From Megasphaera sp. (lineage in GTDB: Bacteria > Bacillota > Negativicutes > Veillonellales > Megasphaeraceae), in assembly GCA_022641375.1 (NCBI GenBank), contig JALCDF010000016.1, forward strand, positions 1-32,080: a stretch of DNA of 32,080 nucleotides. Direction: 5' to 3'. This document shows, piece after piece, positions 1 through 8,198 of the stretch; within the stretch, counting starts at the first letter, position 1; each line of letters starts with the position of its first letter. A model generated the notes under the pieces. That model was not told the origin of the DNA. It saw only the letters and a program-made list of their open reading frames with translations, and searched no databases. Made by a program: the position numbers and the translations under genes.

Positions 1-420
1 GTCGACATCCAATACCATTTCCATCATGCTGATCTGTTCTTCATATACGGCCGGATCCACTTCTTCTTTGATTTCCGGTTCGCAGATATGAAATACTGTA
101 AGTCCTAACTGGACTCCTGTCAACGGACCTGCAAAAGTCGGGTCTCCTGCTGTTACGGTTTCTGCTGCAAGACCTGCAGCTTCTCCTTCAGCAGCACCTA
201 CTAATACGACCAGGTTTTCCGGGCCATACTGTTCAGCGAAATCTTTAACCCTCTTTTGATTTTCCAAGTCCATTGCACCAGCACTCGTTCAGACAAAGCA
301 TTCTGTCGATGCAAATACTACATCGGCACCAGCCGTCTTCGCGCATTCTGCTATTGCTGGGCCCGGAATACCGTCGCGGTCGCCGATGATGACGACTTTT
401 TTCCCTTTTAGAATGCTCAT
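1..420 (-). CDS. grdA: Glycine reductase selenoprotein A (GrdA), partial at 3' end, Sec44
   Basis: GrdA is the small shuttle selenoprotein of glycine reductase. Its selenol takes the carboxymethyl group from substrate protein B and passes it to protein C, where acetyl phosphate is formed. The translation starts at ATG 418-420 after an AAAGGAGG site and begins [17 protein letters not shown]. The active site reads [14 protein letters not shown], with U encoded by an in-frame TGA at 289-291 (codon 44, the family's known Sec position). The reading frame stays open to base 1, giving 140 codons; the family is usually close to 160 residues, so roughly 20 C-terminal residues lie outside the window. 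It is the last visible gene of the minus-strand grd operon, 62 bases after trxA. An annotation that treats TGA as stop would lose or split this gene. Confidence 0.96.
289..291 (-). other. In-frame UGA selenocysteine codon (Sec44 of GrdA)
   Basis: TGA on the minus strand, codon 44 of grdA, inside the conserved context CFV-U-TSAGA. Both sides of the codon keep strong GrdA similarity in the same frame, so it is read through. I could not pick out a convincing SECIS hairpin just downstream: only a 3-bp TGC/GCA stem with a TGGT loop is evident by eye. Confidence 0.95.
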
Positions 421-482
421 AACGCGATTCCTCCTTTATGAAATTTGCTTTTATAACAGAGATTTACATCTCATATAAAGCC

Positions 483-803
483 TTATTTATAATATTCCAG
501 AATCATCTTTTCGATGTTTTCCGGTGTAGCATCATCTTTTACGCATTCCGCTACTTTTTGTCCGCCCTGATAGATTGCCATGACCGGCAACCCTAATATT
601 TTCTGGCTGATAGCCATACGACGGGCTTTAGATGTGTTGAGTGCGCAGAATTTAATTTTGTCACCATATTTTTCGGCATAGGCATGTACTGTCGGCATGA
701 GAGCTGCACAAGGAACACAGCCATCCCCGTAAAAATCTACAAATACAGTACCTTCTGCCTGTAATACTTCTGGTTCAAAGGTTTTCTTATCAACTTCCAA
801 CAT
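483..803 (-). CDS. trxA: Thioredoxin of the glycine reductase system, GCVPC active site
   Basis: A 106-residue thioredoxin. The redox motif is G-C-V-P-C (Cys29, Cys32), not the usual WCGPC; a GCVPC variant is what I recall for thioredoxins encoded in grd operons of amino-acid-fermenting clostridia. It should reduce the selenenylsulfide/disulfide left on protein A after each turnover, taking electrons from the TrxB next door. The start is chosen as ATG 801-803 (MLEVDKK): the ribosome site AAGGAG lies 9 bases upstream, whereas the ATG nine bases earlier directly abuts that site. The ribosome site overlaps the trxB stop codon, so the two are translationally close. Length is normal for the family. 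Confidence 0.95.
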   Translation of the reverse strand: MLEVDKKTFEPEVLQAEGTVFVDFYGDGCVPCAALMPTVHAYAEKYGDKIKFCALNTSKARRMAISQKILGLPVMAIYQGGQKVAECVKDDATPENIEKMILEYYK

Positions 804-816
804 GAGAGACATCTCC

Positions 817-1776
817 TTATCCGTAGTATTTTTCGTTATTCATTTCCGTCAGATATTTATTGACCTGCATTGCTGCAATGGCCCCATCGGCAGCTGCCGT
901 AACAACCTGGCGTAAAAACTTCTTGCGCATATCGCCGACAGCAAAAACACCGGGAATATTGGTATTCATATCTTCATCTGTCAGGATATATCCATCTTCC
1001 ATATCGATTTGTCCTTCGAACAGCTGTGTCGTCGGTACTAAACCGATAAACCCGAATATACCGAACAGCCCGTCTTCCGGATCTGCTTCTATTTTTCTGG
1101 TTTCACCCGTTTTTTTATTGCGTACGATCATCCACTGAACAACATCTTCGCCACCGATTTCATCGACGACGGAATCCCAGAAGAAATCAACTTTAGGATT
1201 GGCAAATGCTTTTTCCTGTAACGAAGGTACAGCACGCAATTTGTCACGACGATGAATAATCGTAACCTTGCGGGCAAATTTAGTCAGATACAATGCTTCC
1301 TGTACCGCACTGTTCCCGCCGCCTACAACGTACACATCCAGATCTTCAAAGAAGTCTGCGTCGCACGTTGCGCAATAGGAAACACCGCGTCCCTGGAATT
1401 GTTGTTCCCCTTTGCATCCAATAGGACGATGAGAAGCACCTGTAGCTAAAATAACTGTTTTTGCTTTATACGTCTGTTTGACCCCGACGATTTCTTTTAC
1501 GTCACCGGACAAACGAACTTCTTTGATTGTATCGGACACTCGTTCGACACCAAATTTTTCTGCCTGTTTAGTCATACGGGCAATGAGTGTCGGCCCAGAT
1601 TCGCCTTCGAGCATCTGCCCCGGATAGTTTTCAATAATATCCGTAATAGCGATTTGACCGCCATCCTGTGCTTTTTCAATAAGCAGGGTCGGGATACGGC
1701 TTCGGCCTGTATATATTCCTGCCGCGAGACCAGCGGGACCAGCGCCTAAAATAATGACATCATATACGTCTTTCAC
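817..1776 (-). CDS. trxB: Thioredoxin reductase
   Basis: A 319-residue NAD(P)H- and FAD-dependent thioredoxin reductase. Visible motifs are the N-terminal FAD-binding GAGPAGLAAG (residues 11-20), the redox-active CATCD (Cys135, Cys138), the second Rossmann motif GGGNSAVQEA, and the C-terminal FAD motif beginning GVFAVGD. It keeps the neighbouring thioredoxin reduced so that glycine reductase can turn over. The start is a GTG at 1774-1776, supported by AAAGGTGG seven bases upstream. It lies between grdB and trxA in the operon; the stop codon TAA is part of the trxA ribosome site. Confidence 0.97.
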   Translation of the reverse strand: MKDVYDVIILGAGPAGLAAGIYTGRSRIPTLLIEKAQDGGQIAITDIIENYPGQMLEGESGPTLIARMTKQAEKFGVERVSDTIKEVRLSGDVKEIVGVKQTYKAKTVILATGASHRPIGCKGEQQFQGRGVSYCATCDADFFEDLDVYVVGGGNSAVQEALYLTKFARKVTIIHRRDKLRAVPSLQEKAFANPKVDFFWDSVVDEIGGEDVVQWMIVRNKKTGETRKIEADPEDGLFGIFGFIGLVPTTQLFEGQIDMEDGYILTDEDMNTNIPGVFAVGDMRKKFLRQVVTAAADGAIAAMQVNKYLTEMNNEKYYG

Positions 1777-1854
1777 GATGCAGCCACCTTTCTATACATG
1801 GTTTTGATTAACCGGTTGTTTTTATAATCATTACGTACTGATAAAACATGCCTG

Positions 1855-3165
1855 TCAGTCATCAAAGACCGTTTGGCCATCTACTTCTGTCGTGAGCGCT
1901 TTCAATGCCTTTTCTACTAAATGTCTGCGCAGCTTCTTTTCTTCTTCATGAGTGAGTGCCGGATTTCCCAACGGATGGGGAATGGCAACGGTAGGCACAA
2001 TTCTATTTGCGCCTACGGTCAGGGATATCGGAGTAATGGTACACATATGAACTACCGGGAATCCTGCCCGTTCTATTTCTTTTACCATCGTTGCACCGCA
2101 ACGAGTACAAGTGCCTCACGTAGAGGTGAGAATAACTGCGTCAACGCCGCCATTCTTCAGTTTTGTTGCAATTTCAGCTGCGAATTTCTTGGCAGATGCA
2201 ACGGCTGTGCCATTGCCTGTCGTCGTGTAGAATGTATTGTAAAGCGATCCGATAAGACCTTCCTTTTCCATATCCCGCAGTACATCAACGGGCAGGACCC
2301 GGTCGGAATCTTCATTGGCATAGGTCGGATCATAGCCGCCATGTGCCGTTTCATAACCGTCCGCTGTCAAATCCATGACACCGGTAATATCATATTCCCC
2401 ATAACGGGATGCATTGGATGCTTCAATATGATCCGGATTTCCTTTAGGAACAATACCACCGGATGTAACCAATGCGATTTTTGCTTTGGTGATATCCTTT
2501 ATAGCCGGACTGGGGGCTACCCGGTCAAATACCGGCATCGGATATTCTGTCGTAAACGGTTTTCCTGCCAATTTTTTAATAAGCATCTTGACCGCCCGTT
2601 TGGATCCCCGTTCTTTTTCAAAGAAATTGACGCGGATGCCATTCGGCATATACCCGTCTTCACAAGAAGCTCCGATAGGTTCGCCTTTAGCTAATTTCAA
2701 AGCCATAGGTGCCATCACCGCAACGGCTTTACGCATGCCGGCTGCATTATTCTTGGTAGGTATAATATATACTTTGTCTTTAAACATATCGGCGCCGGGG
2801 TTTTCTTCATACATCCCGGTCAGGACCGGTACGCCGAGTTCTTCTTTTACAGCATCACAAATCGTACCACAGGCAACGCCGTAACGGCCGGCGTTAAAAG
2901 CCGGACCGGCAACGAATAAATCTGCCTGCTGGTCTTTTACCATCTGGATGATCTGTTCCTGCGCTTCTTTCATATGTTCATTGAAATACGTATCGCCGCA
3001 AATAATGGTAGCGACTATTTCCGCTTCTTCGCCAAAGGCTTTCTGAAATGCCAGACCAGGACCTACAATGCCCTGCCGGATTTCCGGTGGATAATCCGCT
3101 TTTTCTTCGCCGCCGATCTGCGCAAAGAACTGATTAATATAATGAACTACTTTGAGCTTTGTCAT
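1855..3165 (-). CDS. grdB: Glycine reductase substrate-binding protein B, selenoprotein subunit (GrdB), Sec350
   Basis: GrdB is the selenoprotein subunit of substrate protein B. Together with the pyruvoyl subunit from GrdE it binds glycine as a Schiff base and attacks it with selenocysteine. The gene is a single 436-residue frame interrupted by TGA at 2116-2118, codon 350, in the motif TST-U-GTCTRCG. Similarity continues on both sides: residues 1-349 begin MTKLKVVHYINQFFAQIGGE, and the tail after Sec carries GTCTRCGATMVKEIERAGF. The start ATG 3163-3165 follows an AAAGGAGG site. It is 19 bases downstream of grdE. A good SECIS candidate hairpin lies 11 bases after the UGA. A naive call would give two separate genes (2116-3165 and 1855-2088). 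Confidence 0.97.
2088..2104 (-). promoter_or_regulatory. Candidate bacterial SECIS hairpin of grdB
   Basis: On the minus strand, TCGTTGC-GGT-GCAACGA forms a perfect 7-bp stem with a GGT apical loop. It begins 11 bases after the Sec UGA. Bacterial SelB-recognised SECIS hairpins sit inside the coding sequence directly 3' of the UGA and typically expose a GU in the loop, so both position and loop fit. The codons involved encode RCGAT. Confidence 0.7.
2116..2118 (-). other. In-frame UGA selenocysteine codon (Sec350 of GrdB)
   Basis: TGA at codon 350 of grdB in the context TST-U-GTC. Position 350 is the established Sec position of the family. The 77-residue continuation is clearly GrdB-like and is not preceded by its own ribosome site. 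Confidence 0.96.
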
Positions 3166-3184
3166 TGAATATCTGCCTCCTTTC

Positions 3185-4465
3185 CTATCGGGCGCTCATG
3201 GTATTAAACCCAAGCTCGTTCGTCGCACCCGTAAATACCTGCAATTCTACTTCGATACTGCCGTCTTCATGAAGGCTGTGTTCATTGCCGCCGGCAATCT
3301 TGGTTACATAATCCAGTGTTCCGATAACTTTGTCCATCTTAGGAACCCGGACAAGCTGGTTTGCATTCCCGCCGGTAACAACAGCTGTTGCTGCCGGATC
3401 GGCATCGGCCAACGATTGGGATTTGCCGTCACGTCCTGCATATTCATCCGTAATAATGACGGTTTTAATTCCTTCAGCTTCGATTTTCTTGCAATTCATG
3501 ATCAAGTCCGTATCCGGATTGCCAAACCCTTCCTGCGAAACAACGGCACCATCCAGATCAAGCATACGGCATATTTTGGCTGTCCAATCCGATGAACGAT
3601 GTTTATCTGCCAAATACACTGTTTCGTTCGTTATGATCACGCAGACAAAATTCAATGTTTTGCCATGAGCTTCATATAAATCTTCTACAACAGGGTTATT
3701 TAAATGGTGATACGTCGTATTTTTATCGCAGGCTGATACACAGTTGCCTGAAATAATAGCTCCATCCATCAACTCTGTCGGATAGAGGATCGTCGGCACG
3801 AGTTTCTTGGCATCCGCACCATATACATACGTATCATGAAGCAGCCCCTGGCTCTGGAGCATTTGTACATACGCTACGCGGGGAAGATCCGGATACGTAT
3901 TTTTCCCTTCCAGGATCGTCGGGGTTTCAAATACTTTTGTTTCTTCCGGTACCAGTTCTTTAGCTAAATCACCGATATACGAAGCAATTTTAAGACCTGC
4001 AAGGCGTACCGATTTTTCATACGTATGACGTTCCGTTCCTTCTGCCGGTTCGCAGACGAGGCACAGATTGATAAGCTTGGAGAACGGTGTATATTGCGCT
4101 CCCGGACCGGTCATATCAATGATACCTTCCTGGAAACCAACGATTTTTCCTGCCGTAACGACCGCCATTCCTTTTAATGCATAGGTTTTGCCACAGCCTA
4201 CGGTATCCATCGGCGAAATGATGCCGGGGAATATACCATTCTTACCGCCTACTTTTGTCCGCGGTTCGATAACGTCTTTGACCGGTGTAATACGAACACT
4301 TTCTCCCGGTTTGGCAATGTCTACATGAACAGTAGCTATGTTTTCATCTTCCAGGACCATGCCTTCTATCACTGCTTTATCCACAGTCAGCACACTGCCG
4401 GAAAAATTCATGGTATCGCCAAACACAACATCCGTTACATGAAAATATCCCATTTCTAACTTCAC
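3185..4465 (-). CDS. grdE: Glycine reductase protein B proprotein (GrdE), pyruvoyl precursor
   Basis: A 426-residue proprotein that is self-cleaved between Asn241 and Cys242 in the visible motif SGN-CVSACDKNTTYHH. The cysteine becomes the pyruvoyl group that binds the amino group of glycine; the two fragments become the small subunits of substrate protein B. The cleavage residue number agrees with known clostridial GrdE. The start is GTG 4463-4465 with AAAGGAGG eight bases upstream, giving MKLEMGYFHVTDVVFG. It is the first catalytic gene after grdX and is followed after 19 bases by grdB. Length is as expected. Confidence 0.97.
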   Translation of the reverse strand: MKLEMGYFHVTDVVFGDTMNFSGSVLTVDKAVIEGMVLEDENIATVHVDIAKPGESVRITPVKDVIEPRTKVGGKNGIFPGIISPMDTVGCGKTYALKGMAVVTAGKIVGFQEGIIDMTGPGAQYTPFSKLINLCLVCEPAEGTERHTYEKSVRLAGLKIASYIGDLAKELVPEETKVFETPTILEGKNTYPDLPRVAYVQMLQSQGLLHDTYVYGADAKKLVPTILYPTELMDGAIISGNCVSACDKNTTYHHLNNPVVEDLYEAHGKTLNFVCVIITNETVYLADKHRSSDWTAKICRMLDLDGAVVSQEGFGNPDTDLIMNCKKIEAEGIKTVIITDEYAGRDGKSQSLADADPAATAVVTGGNANQLVRVPKMDKVIGTLDYVTKIAGGNEHSLHEDGSIEVELQVFTGATNELGFNTMSAR

Positions 4466-4535
4466 TGCAATTACCTCCTTTGAAAATCATTATCTATATG
4501 AACCCAAAGGTTCACAGGGAAGTACTGCACTGTGA

Positions 4536-4919
4536 TCAGTCCATCGCCCTTGCCGAAGCAACTGCACTGGAAATAAGGGAGTAATCGATGTACTGGAAAT
4601 CACCTAACACACTGTCATTCCATTTTTTATGCAGATCAGCAAATTTTCGACATGCTAAAATGCATTCTTCAATAATACATTCCGACTCTTTGTCTACTGC
4701 CGGTCCTGCTTTTACTGATACCATCACTGATTTATACGGTGTCTCATTCGGCTTCACGCTTCCTGATAGCGGATGAGTCAACAACCGGCATCCTTGTTGC
4801 ACCAGATTACGTACCCGTACCAACACGTCCATATACGAATCTGTCTGGAATTCAACAGGATATTGGGCATCATATGCTTGTCTGACAGCAGGATTATTGG
4901 TGATGATCCGAAAATCCAT
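4536..4919 (-). CDS. grdX: GrdX family protein
   Basis: A 127-residue protein matching the small GrdX family that opens many glycine reductase operons; its biochemical role is not established. Recognisable stretches are MDFRIITNNPAV at the start and GCRLLTHPLSGSVKPNETPY in the middle (residues about 45-64). The start is ATG 4917-4919, with AAGGGAGG six bases upstream; an in-frame extension to 4958 is possible but would bury that site in the coding region. It is the first gene after the glycine-riboswitch leader and is followed by grdE 70 bases later. No signal peptide or membrane segment is visible. Confidence 0.9.
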   Translation of the reverse strand: MDFRIITNNPAVRQAYDAQYPVEFQTDSYMDVLVRVRNLVQQGCRLLTHPLSGSVKPNETPYKSVMVSVKAGPAVDKESECIIEECILACRKFADLHKKWNDSVLGDFQYIDYSLISSAVASARAMD

Positions 4920-5092
4920 GACACGCCTCCCTTCTGATTGCATTGAGTACCTCTGCACGTCGCCTGCTGATCCGGGCTATCGACCACTACCCGATTCGCA
5001 CGCTGAACCGCCGTAAATACCGGCGGAAGATGCCGTACGGTCATCTTTTTATGTCCACGTCTCTGTCAGCTGTCCTCGTAACCAACAAAAAA
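4920..5092 (-). other. Leader between the riboswitch terminator and grdX
   Basis: About 170 transcribed bases with no gene. It holds a small GC-rich hairpin (CCGCCG 5008-5013 with CGGCGG 5021-5026) and the grdX ribosome site. An 88-codon open frame crosses it from 5044 but has no ribosome site and runs out of frame into grdX, so I do not treat it as a gene. Confidence 0.5.
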
Positions 5093-5141
5093 GAGGAAAC
5101 GGCATTTGTCCAATGTAATTGGACATCGTTGTCGTTTCCTC
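5087..5141 (-). terminator. Riboswitch expression platform: intrinsic terminator upstream of grdX
   Basis: On the minus strand GAGGAAACG (5133-5141) pairs perfectly with CGTTTCCTC (5093-5101) and is followed by six T (5087-5092). The loop contains a second perfect hairpin, TGTCCAAT-TAC-ATTGGACA. The 5' arm touches the CAGAG arm of the upstream helix (base 5141 is shared), so the two structures are likely to compete or to be coupled. It lies between the aptamer and the first gene, as expected for transcription attenuation. Confidence 0.88.
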
Positions 5142-5287
5142 TCTGTCAGTAACCTTTGTTATGTTACTATCTTCACTTTCAGAGTGCAGATTTTCTGCGA
5201 TCCTTTTGCTTGAAAGTTTCAAATACGAAGGATTCCTTCATATCTTTGCCTCTTCAGCGGTCGCTTCGGGCTCTCTCGCGCAGAAAA
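5141..5287 (-). ncRNA. Glycine riboswitch: one aptamer plus a ghost second aptamer helix
   Basis: The aptamer (5191-5287) is closed by a perfect 9-bp stem, TTTTCTGCG (5279-5287) with CGCAGAAAA (5191-5199). Inside are glycine-aptamer core motifs: GAGAG after the closing stem, CCGCTGAAGAGGCAAA near 5245-5260, and CTTTCAAGCAAAAGGAT near 5200-5216, plus a small hairpin GAAGG-AAT-CCTTC. These align by eye with the B. subtilis gcvT leader (GCCGAAGGAGCAA, CTCTCAGGCAAAAG). Downstream, CTCTG (5180-5184) pairs with CAGAG (5141-5145), with AGTAAC/GTTACT inside; these correspond to the ends of a second aptamer whose core is missing, as in singlet riboswitches with a ghost aptamer. The likely role is to permit grd transcription when glycine is abundant; the direction is inference from the operon's function. 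Confidence 0.86.
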
Positions 5288-5338
5288 TTCAGACTGCAAG
5301 TCGCTATTTTTTATTGTCAAATTCGTTTCTGTAAATTC

Positions 5339-5367
5339 ATTATATCAATCCCTAAAATAAAAGTAAA
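5339..5367 (-). promoter_or_regulatory. Promoter of the grd operon
   Basis: On the minus strand TTTACT (5362-5367), a 17-base spacer, then TATAAT (5339-5344): a near-consensus housekeeping promoter. Transcription would begin near 5332, about 45 bases before the aptamer stem. Confidence 0.8.
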
Positions 5368-5471
5368 GGATTATTTTCACGTATGATTATATGGCATAAA
5401 AAAAGAGTTTTTTTAATTTGTCCATGTCCAGTAGGCATATAGCAGATACGTCCGGCTATATTATCCATGCA

Positions 5472-6467
5472 TCAACCGTTTTTTTCCGGCAAATCATAGC
5501 AGCGAACGGCCCCCTCCGTATGCCGCACCAGCCGTCCGGCATGAATCAGGTATTCCAGATGAGCCAGCGTTTCTCCCAAGGCAAACCACTTTTGTGTCGG
5601 CGGAAACTCATTCCATACTTTGCCCCGCATGGACCAGGTCATTTGCTGCGCAATTTCATAGGCCGTACGGTGCGGCTGCCGTTTGACAATGGCCTCGGCC
5701 TCAGCCAGACGGCGCCGATGATGTTCTTTGATGGCATCTATCCGGCTGACAATAGACGTATCCCCATGGCGATGGCCGGGTAACGCCAATTTCACCGGTA
5801 AGTCCCTGACCTTATCAAGACTACGAAGATACTGTTCCAGTGCATCACGCATATGGTACCAGATTTGGATATTGGGCGTAATATCAAATAAAATATGATC
5901 GCTGGTGAAGAAGATTTCCTGCTGCGGCAAATACAAACAGCACAACCCTTTCGTATGTCCCGGTACATGGATTACACGGATATCCATATCTGCCAGATGA
6001 AGGATATCTCCATCCGCCACGGTATGACAGGGGAAATCCGGATCCGGCGAGTAGGCCCGGGCATGGTTGGAAAACTGCCGATGGATTTCTTCGGCAGGCA
6101 TCCCTTCCTTCATAAAATTCTCTTCGGCAAAACGCCATGTCGAACCATCCTTTGAATCAAGGAGATACTGGTAATCTATGCCGTTCATATAGATACGACA
6201 TCCCTGTTGGTTGAAAAGCTGTACCAGACCGCTGTGGTCCGCGTGCAGATGGGTAATGAATAAATCCGTATTGCTCCAGGCAATCCCCAGCTCATGCAGG
6301 CCATCACATAAAGCCTGACGGCATTCCGGCCGGTTGAACCCCGTATCAATGACAAGATTCCGCGTCGGCCCTTTGATGACATAGGAATTCAGATAACGCA
6401 GCGGATTATCCGGCAGATCTACCTGGATACGGTATATATCCGGATGATGATACAGTTGATCTATCAT
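5472..6467 (-). CDS. Metallo-beta-lactamase-fold hydrolase
   Basis: A 331-residue protein of the metallo-beta-lactamase superfamily (glyoxalase II/Zn-hydrolase-like). The metal-binding motif H-L-H-A-D-H is at residues 73-78 (THLHADHSG), with a further DTGFN motif at 41-45 and VPGHTKG (about 170) and LPGH (about 235) as the later metal-binding histidine motifs. The C-terminal ~90 residues look like a winged-helix-type tail seen in several MBL hydrolases. The start is ATG 6465-6467, preceded by GAAAGGTGA; an upstream in-frame start lacks a site. The substrate cannot be told. It follows the pth terminator and precedes the grd promoter, so it is probably transcribed alone. No strong terminator is visible after it, only an AT-only hairpin near 5396-5415. 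Confidence 0.85.
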   Translation of the reverse strand: MIDQLYHHPDIYRIQVDLPDNPLRYLNSYVIKGPTRNLVIDTGFNRPECRQALCDGLHELGIAWSNTDLFITHLHADHSGLVQLFNQQGCRIYMNGIDYQYLLDSKDGSTWRFAEENFMKEGMPAEEIHRQFSNHARAYSPDPDFPCHTVADGDILHLADMDIRVIHVPGHTKGLCCLYLPQQEIFFTSDHILFDITPNIQIWYHMRDALEQYLRSLDKVRDLPVKLALPGHRHGDTSIVSRIDAIKEHHRRRLAEAEAIVKRQPHRTAYEIAQQMTWSMRGKVWNEFPPTQKWFALGETLAHLEYLIHAGRLVRHTEGAVRCYDLPEKNG

Positions 6468-6505
6468 ATCAATCACCTTTCTAAAAAACACAATTATATC
6501 AAGAG

Positions 6506-6529
6506 AAAACCCCCGCCTTGCGACGGGGG
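6506..6529 (-). terminator. Intrinsic terminator after pth
   Basis: On the minus strand CCCCCG (6524-6529) pairs with CGGGGG (6510-6515), followed by TTTT. It lies seven bases downstream of the pth stop codon and closes the glmU-prs-pth unit. Confidence 0.85.
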
Positions 6530-6536
6530 TCGAATA

Positions 6537-7148
6537 TTATTCTGATTTAGCAGGTTCAGCCGGAGCTTCTGCTGCTTTTTTCTTTTTTTTCTTGGGATTA
6601 TACCGATTCATTCCAGTGTCGACACCCAAAACAAGACATCCTTCAATGGCTTTTGCTGCTGCTTTCAAGCCGTCTTCATACGGTTTCCGGAGTTCTTCGG
6701 GAAACGGCGTAAGAACATGGTCAACGACATCATGATGTGGCAGCGGACGACCGATACCGATGCGAAAACGGGTAAATTGACTGCAGCCGTTGGCAAAAAG
6801 ACTCTTGATGCCATTATGGCCTCCGTCACTACCGGTCTTGCGGATACGGATACGGCCTACAGCCAGATCCAAGTCATCATAAATCACATAGACATCCGGT
6901 TCATCGATCTTATACCAGCGCATGAGAGGTCCCACAGCCTGGCCGCTGTTGTTCATAAATGTCTGCGGCTTTACTAAAATGATTTTTTCACCATTCACCA
7001 TGGTCTGCGCAACCAGCGCATCCATTTTATGCTGCCACAGCGTTACATCCCAGCATGCTGCCAGTTCGTCAATAACGCGGAAACCGGTATTATGTTTTGA
7101 ATTTTCATATTCCCGGCCGGGATTTCCCAGCCCTACAATCATATGCAC
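6537..7148 (-). CDS. pth: Peptidyl-tRNA hydrolase
   Basis: Cytoplasmic enzyme that releases peptides from prematurely dropped peptidyl-tRNA. It carries the signatures IVGLGNPGREYENSKHNTGF (residues 4-23, catalytic His19) and GHNGIKSL. The product of 203 residues ends in a lysine- and alanine-rich tail (KKKKKKAAEAPAEPAKSE) that extends beyond the folded domain. The start is the GTG at 7146-7148: AAGGAC lies 7 bases upstream and overlaps the prs stop codon, while the ATG at 7140-7142 would be 13 bases away. The gene order glmU-prs-pth is common in Firmicutes. Confidence 0.95.
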   Translation of the reverse strand: MHMIVGLGNPGREYENSKHNTGFRVIDELAACWDVTLWQHKMDALVAQTMVNGEKIILVKPQTFMNNSGQAVGPLMRWYKIDEPDVYVIYDDLDLAVGRIRIRKTGSDGGHNGIKSLFANGCSQFTRFRIGIGRPLPHHDVVDHVLTPFPEELRKPYEDGLKAAAKAIEGCLVLGVDTGMNRYNPKKKKKKAAEAPAEPAKSE

Positions 7149-7159
7149 AATAAAAGTCC

Positions 7160-8125
7160 TTATTTATCAAAGAGGCTGCTGACCGAAACATCATGGAAAA
7201 TACGCATGATAGCTTCACCCAAAAGGGGTGCAACAGACAATTGTTTAATCTTGTCGATTCTTTTTTCTTCCGGAAGAGGAATTGTATTCGTAATAATCAA
7301 TTCAGAAATAACCGACTTCTGAATGCGTTCCACGGCGGGATCCGTAAGGACAGCATGCGCACAAGCCGCATATACACGGGCAGCACCCATATCCTTCAGC
7401 GCTTTTGCACCGCCACAGAGAGAACCGGCGGTATCAACGATGTCATCTACCATGAGACAAGTTTTGCCCTGGATATCACCGATAATATTCATGACTTCTG
7501 CAACGCCCGGACGGGGACGACGTTTTTCAATGATAGCAATCGGCGCATTGACACGATCTGCCAAATCACGGGCCCGCGTTACACCGCCAAGATCCGGAGA
7601 TACGACGACGAGATCGCCCATATCAGATTCTTCTTTTTTCTGATTAATGTATTTAGCGATAATGGAGGCCGAACCCAGATGATCTACAGGGATATCGAAG
7701 AAGCCCTGGATTTGACCGGCATGCAGATCCATCGTAACTACCCGGGTAATACCGGCAGTCGTCATCAAATCAGCAACCAATTTTGATGTAATCGGTTCAC
7801 GTCCTCTGGTCTTGCGGTCCTGACGGGCATATCCATAATACGGAACGACAGCAGTGATATGACGTGCAGATGCTCGTTTAAACGCATCGGCCATAATTAA
7901 CAATTCCATCAGCGTATCATTAGCCGGCTGGCATGTCGGCTGGATTACAAATACATCTTTACCGCGGACGCTTTCATCTATCATGACCTGGATTTCGCCA
8001 TTATTAAATTTGCCGACAAAGGCTTTCCCTAACGACAATCCTAAATAATCAGCGATTTCTTTGGCCAACTGTGGATTGGCATTTCCTGTAAAAATCTTTA
8101 ATTTTCTCCCGTCTTCGTAACTCAT
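7160..8125 (-). CDS. prs: Ribose-phosphate pyrophosphokinase (PRPP synthetase)
   Basis: A 321-residue enzyme making PRPP from ribose 5-phosphate and ATP for nucleotide, histidine and tryptophan synthesis. It shows the ATP/metal signature [18 protein letters not shown] and the PRPP-binding loop [11 protein letters not shown], as well as the flexible-loop KTRGREPI segment. The start is ATG 8123-8125 (MSYEDGRK), with AGGGAGG a few bases upstream; a longer frame to 8176 has no ribosome site. It lies 73 bases after glmU and its stop overlaps the pth ribosome site. Confidence 0.97.
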   Translation of the reverse strand: MSYEDGRKLKIFTGNANPQLAKEIADYLGLSLGKAFVGKFNNGEIQVMIDESVRGKDVFVIQPTCQPANDTLMELLIMADAFKRASARHITAVVPYYGYARQDRKTRGREPITSKLVADLMTTAGITRVVTMDLHAGQIQGFFDIPVDHLGSASIIAKYINQKKEESDMGDLVVVSPDLGGVTRARDLADRVNAPIAIIEKRRPRPGVAEVMNIIGDIQGKTCLMVDDIVDTAGSLCGGAKALKDMGAARVYAACAHAVLTDPAVERIQKSVISELIITNTIPLPEEKRIDKIKQLSVAPLLGEAIMRIFHDVSVSSLFDK

Positions 8126-8198
8126 ATTAAGCCTCCCTGTATGAATTCTATAATCATTTATAGTAGATAAAAGCAAACTAAGGTGCGGTTAATGCAAA

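Noticed and set aside
1921-2694. 257-codon plus-strand frame antisense to grdB
   Set aside because: Shadow of grdB: low-complexity Cys/Phe/Arg-rich product, no ribosome site, covered by a well-supported gene on the other strand.
4778-5044. 88-codon minus-strand frame across the grdX leader
   Set aside because: No ribosome site, different frame from grdX and overlaps its coding region; the sequence has no recognisable domain.
5141-5190. A full second glycine aptamer (tandem riboswitch)
   Set aside because: Only the closing-helix motifs CTCTG and CAGAG remain; the aptamer core (CCGAAGGnGCAA-like) is absent, so it is called a ghost helix.
5396-5474. Possible readthrough of the TGA ending the metallo-hydrolase gene as another selenoprotein
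   Set aside because: The codons after TGA become AT-rich with no family similarity, and the family's end is reached before it.
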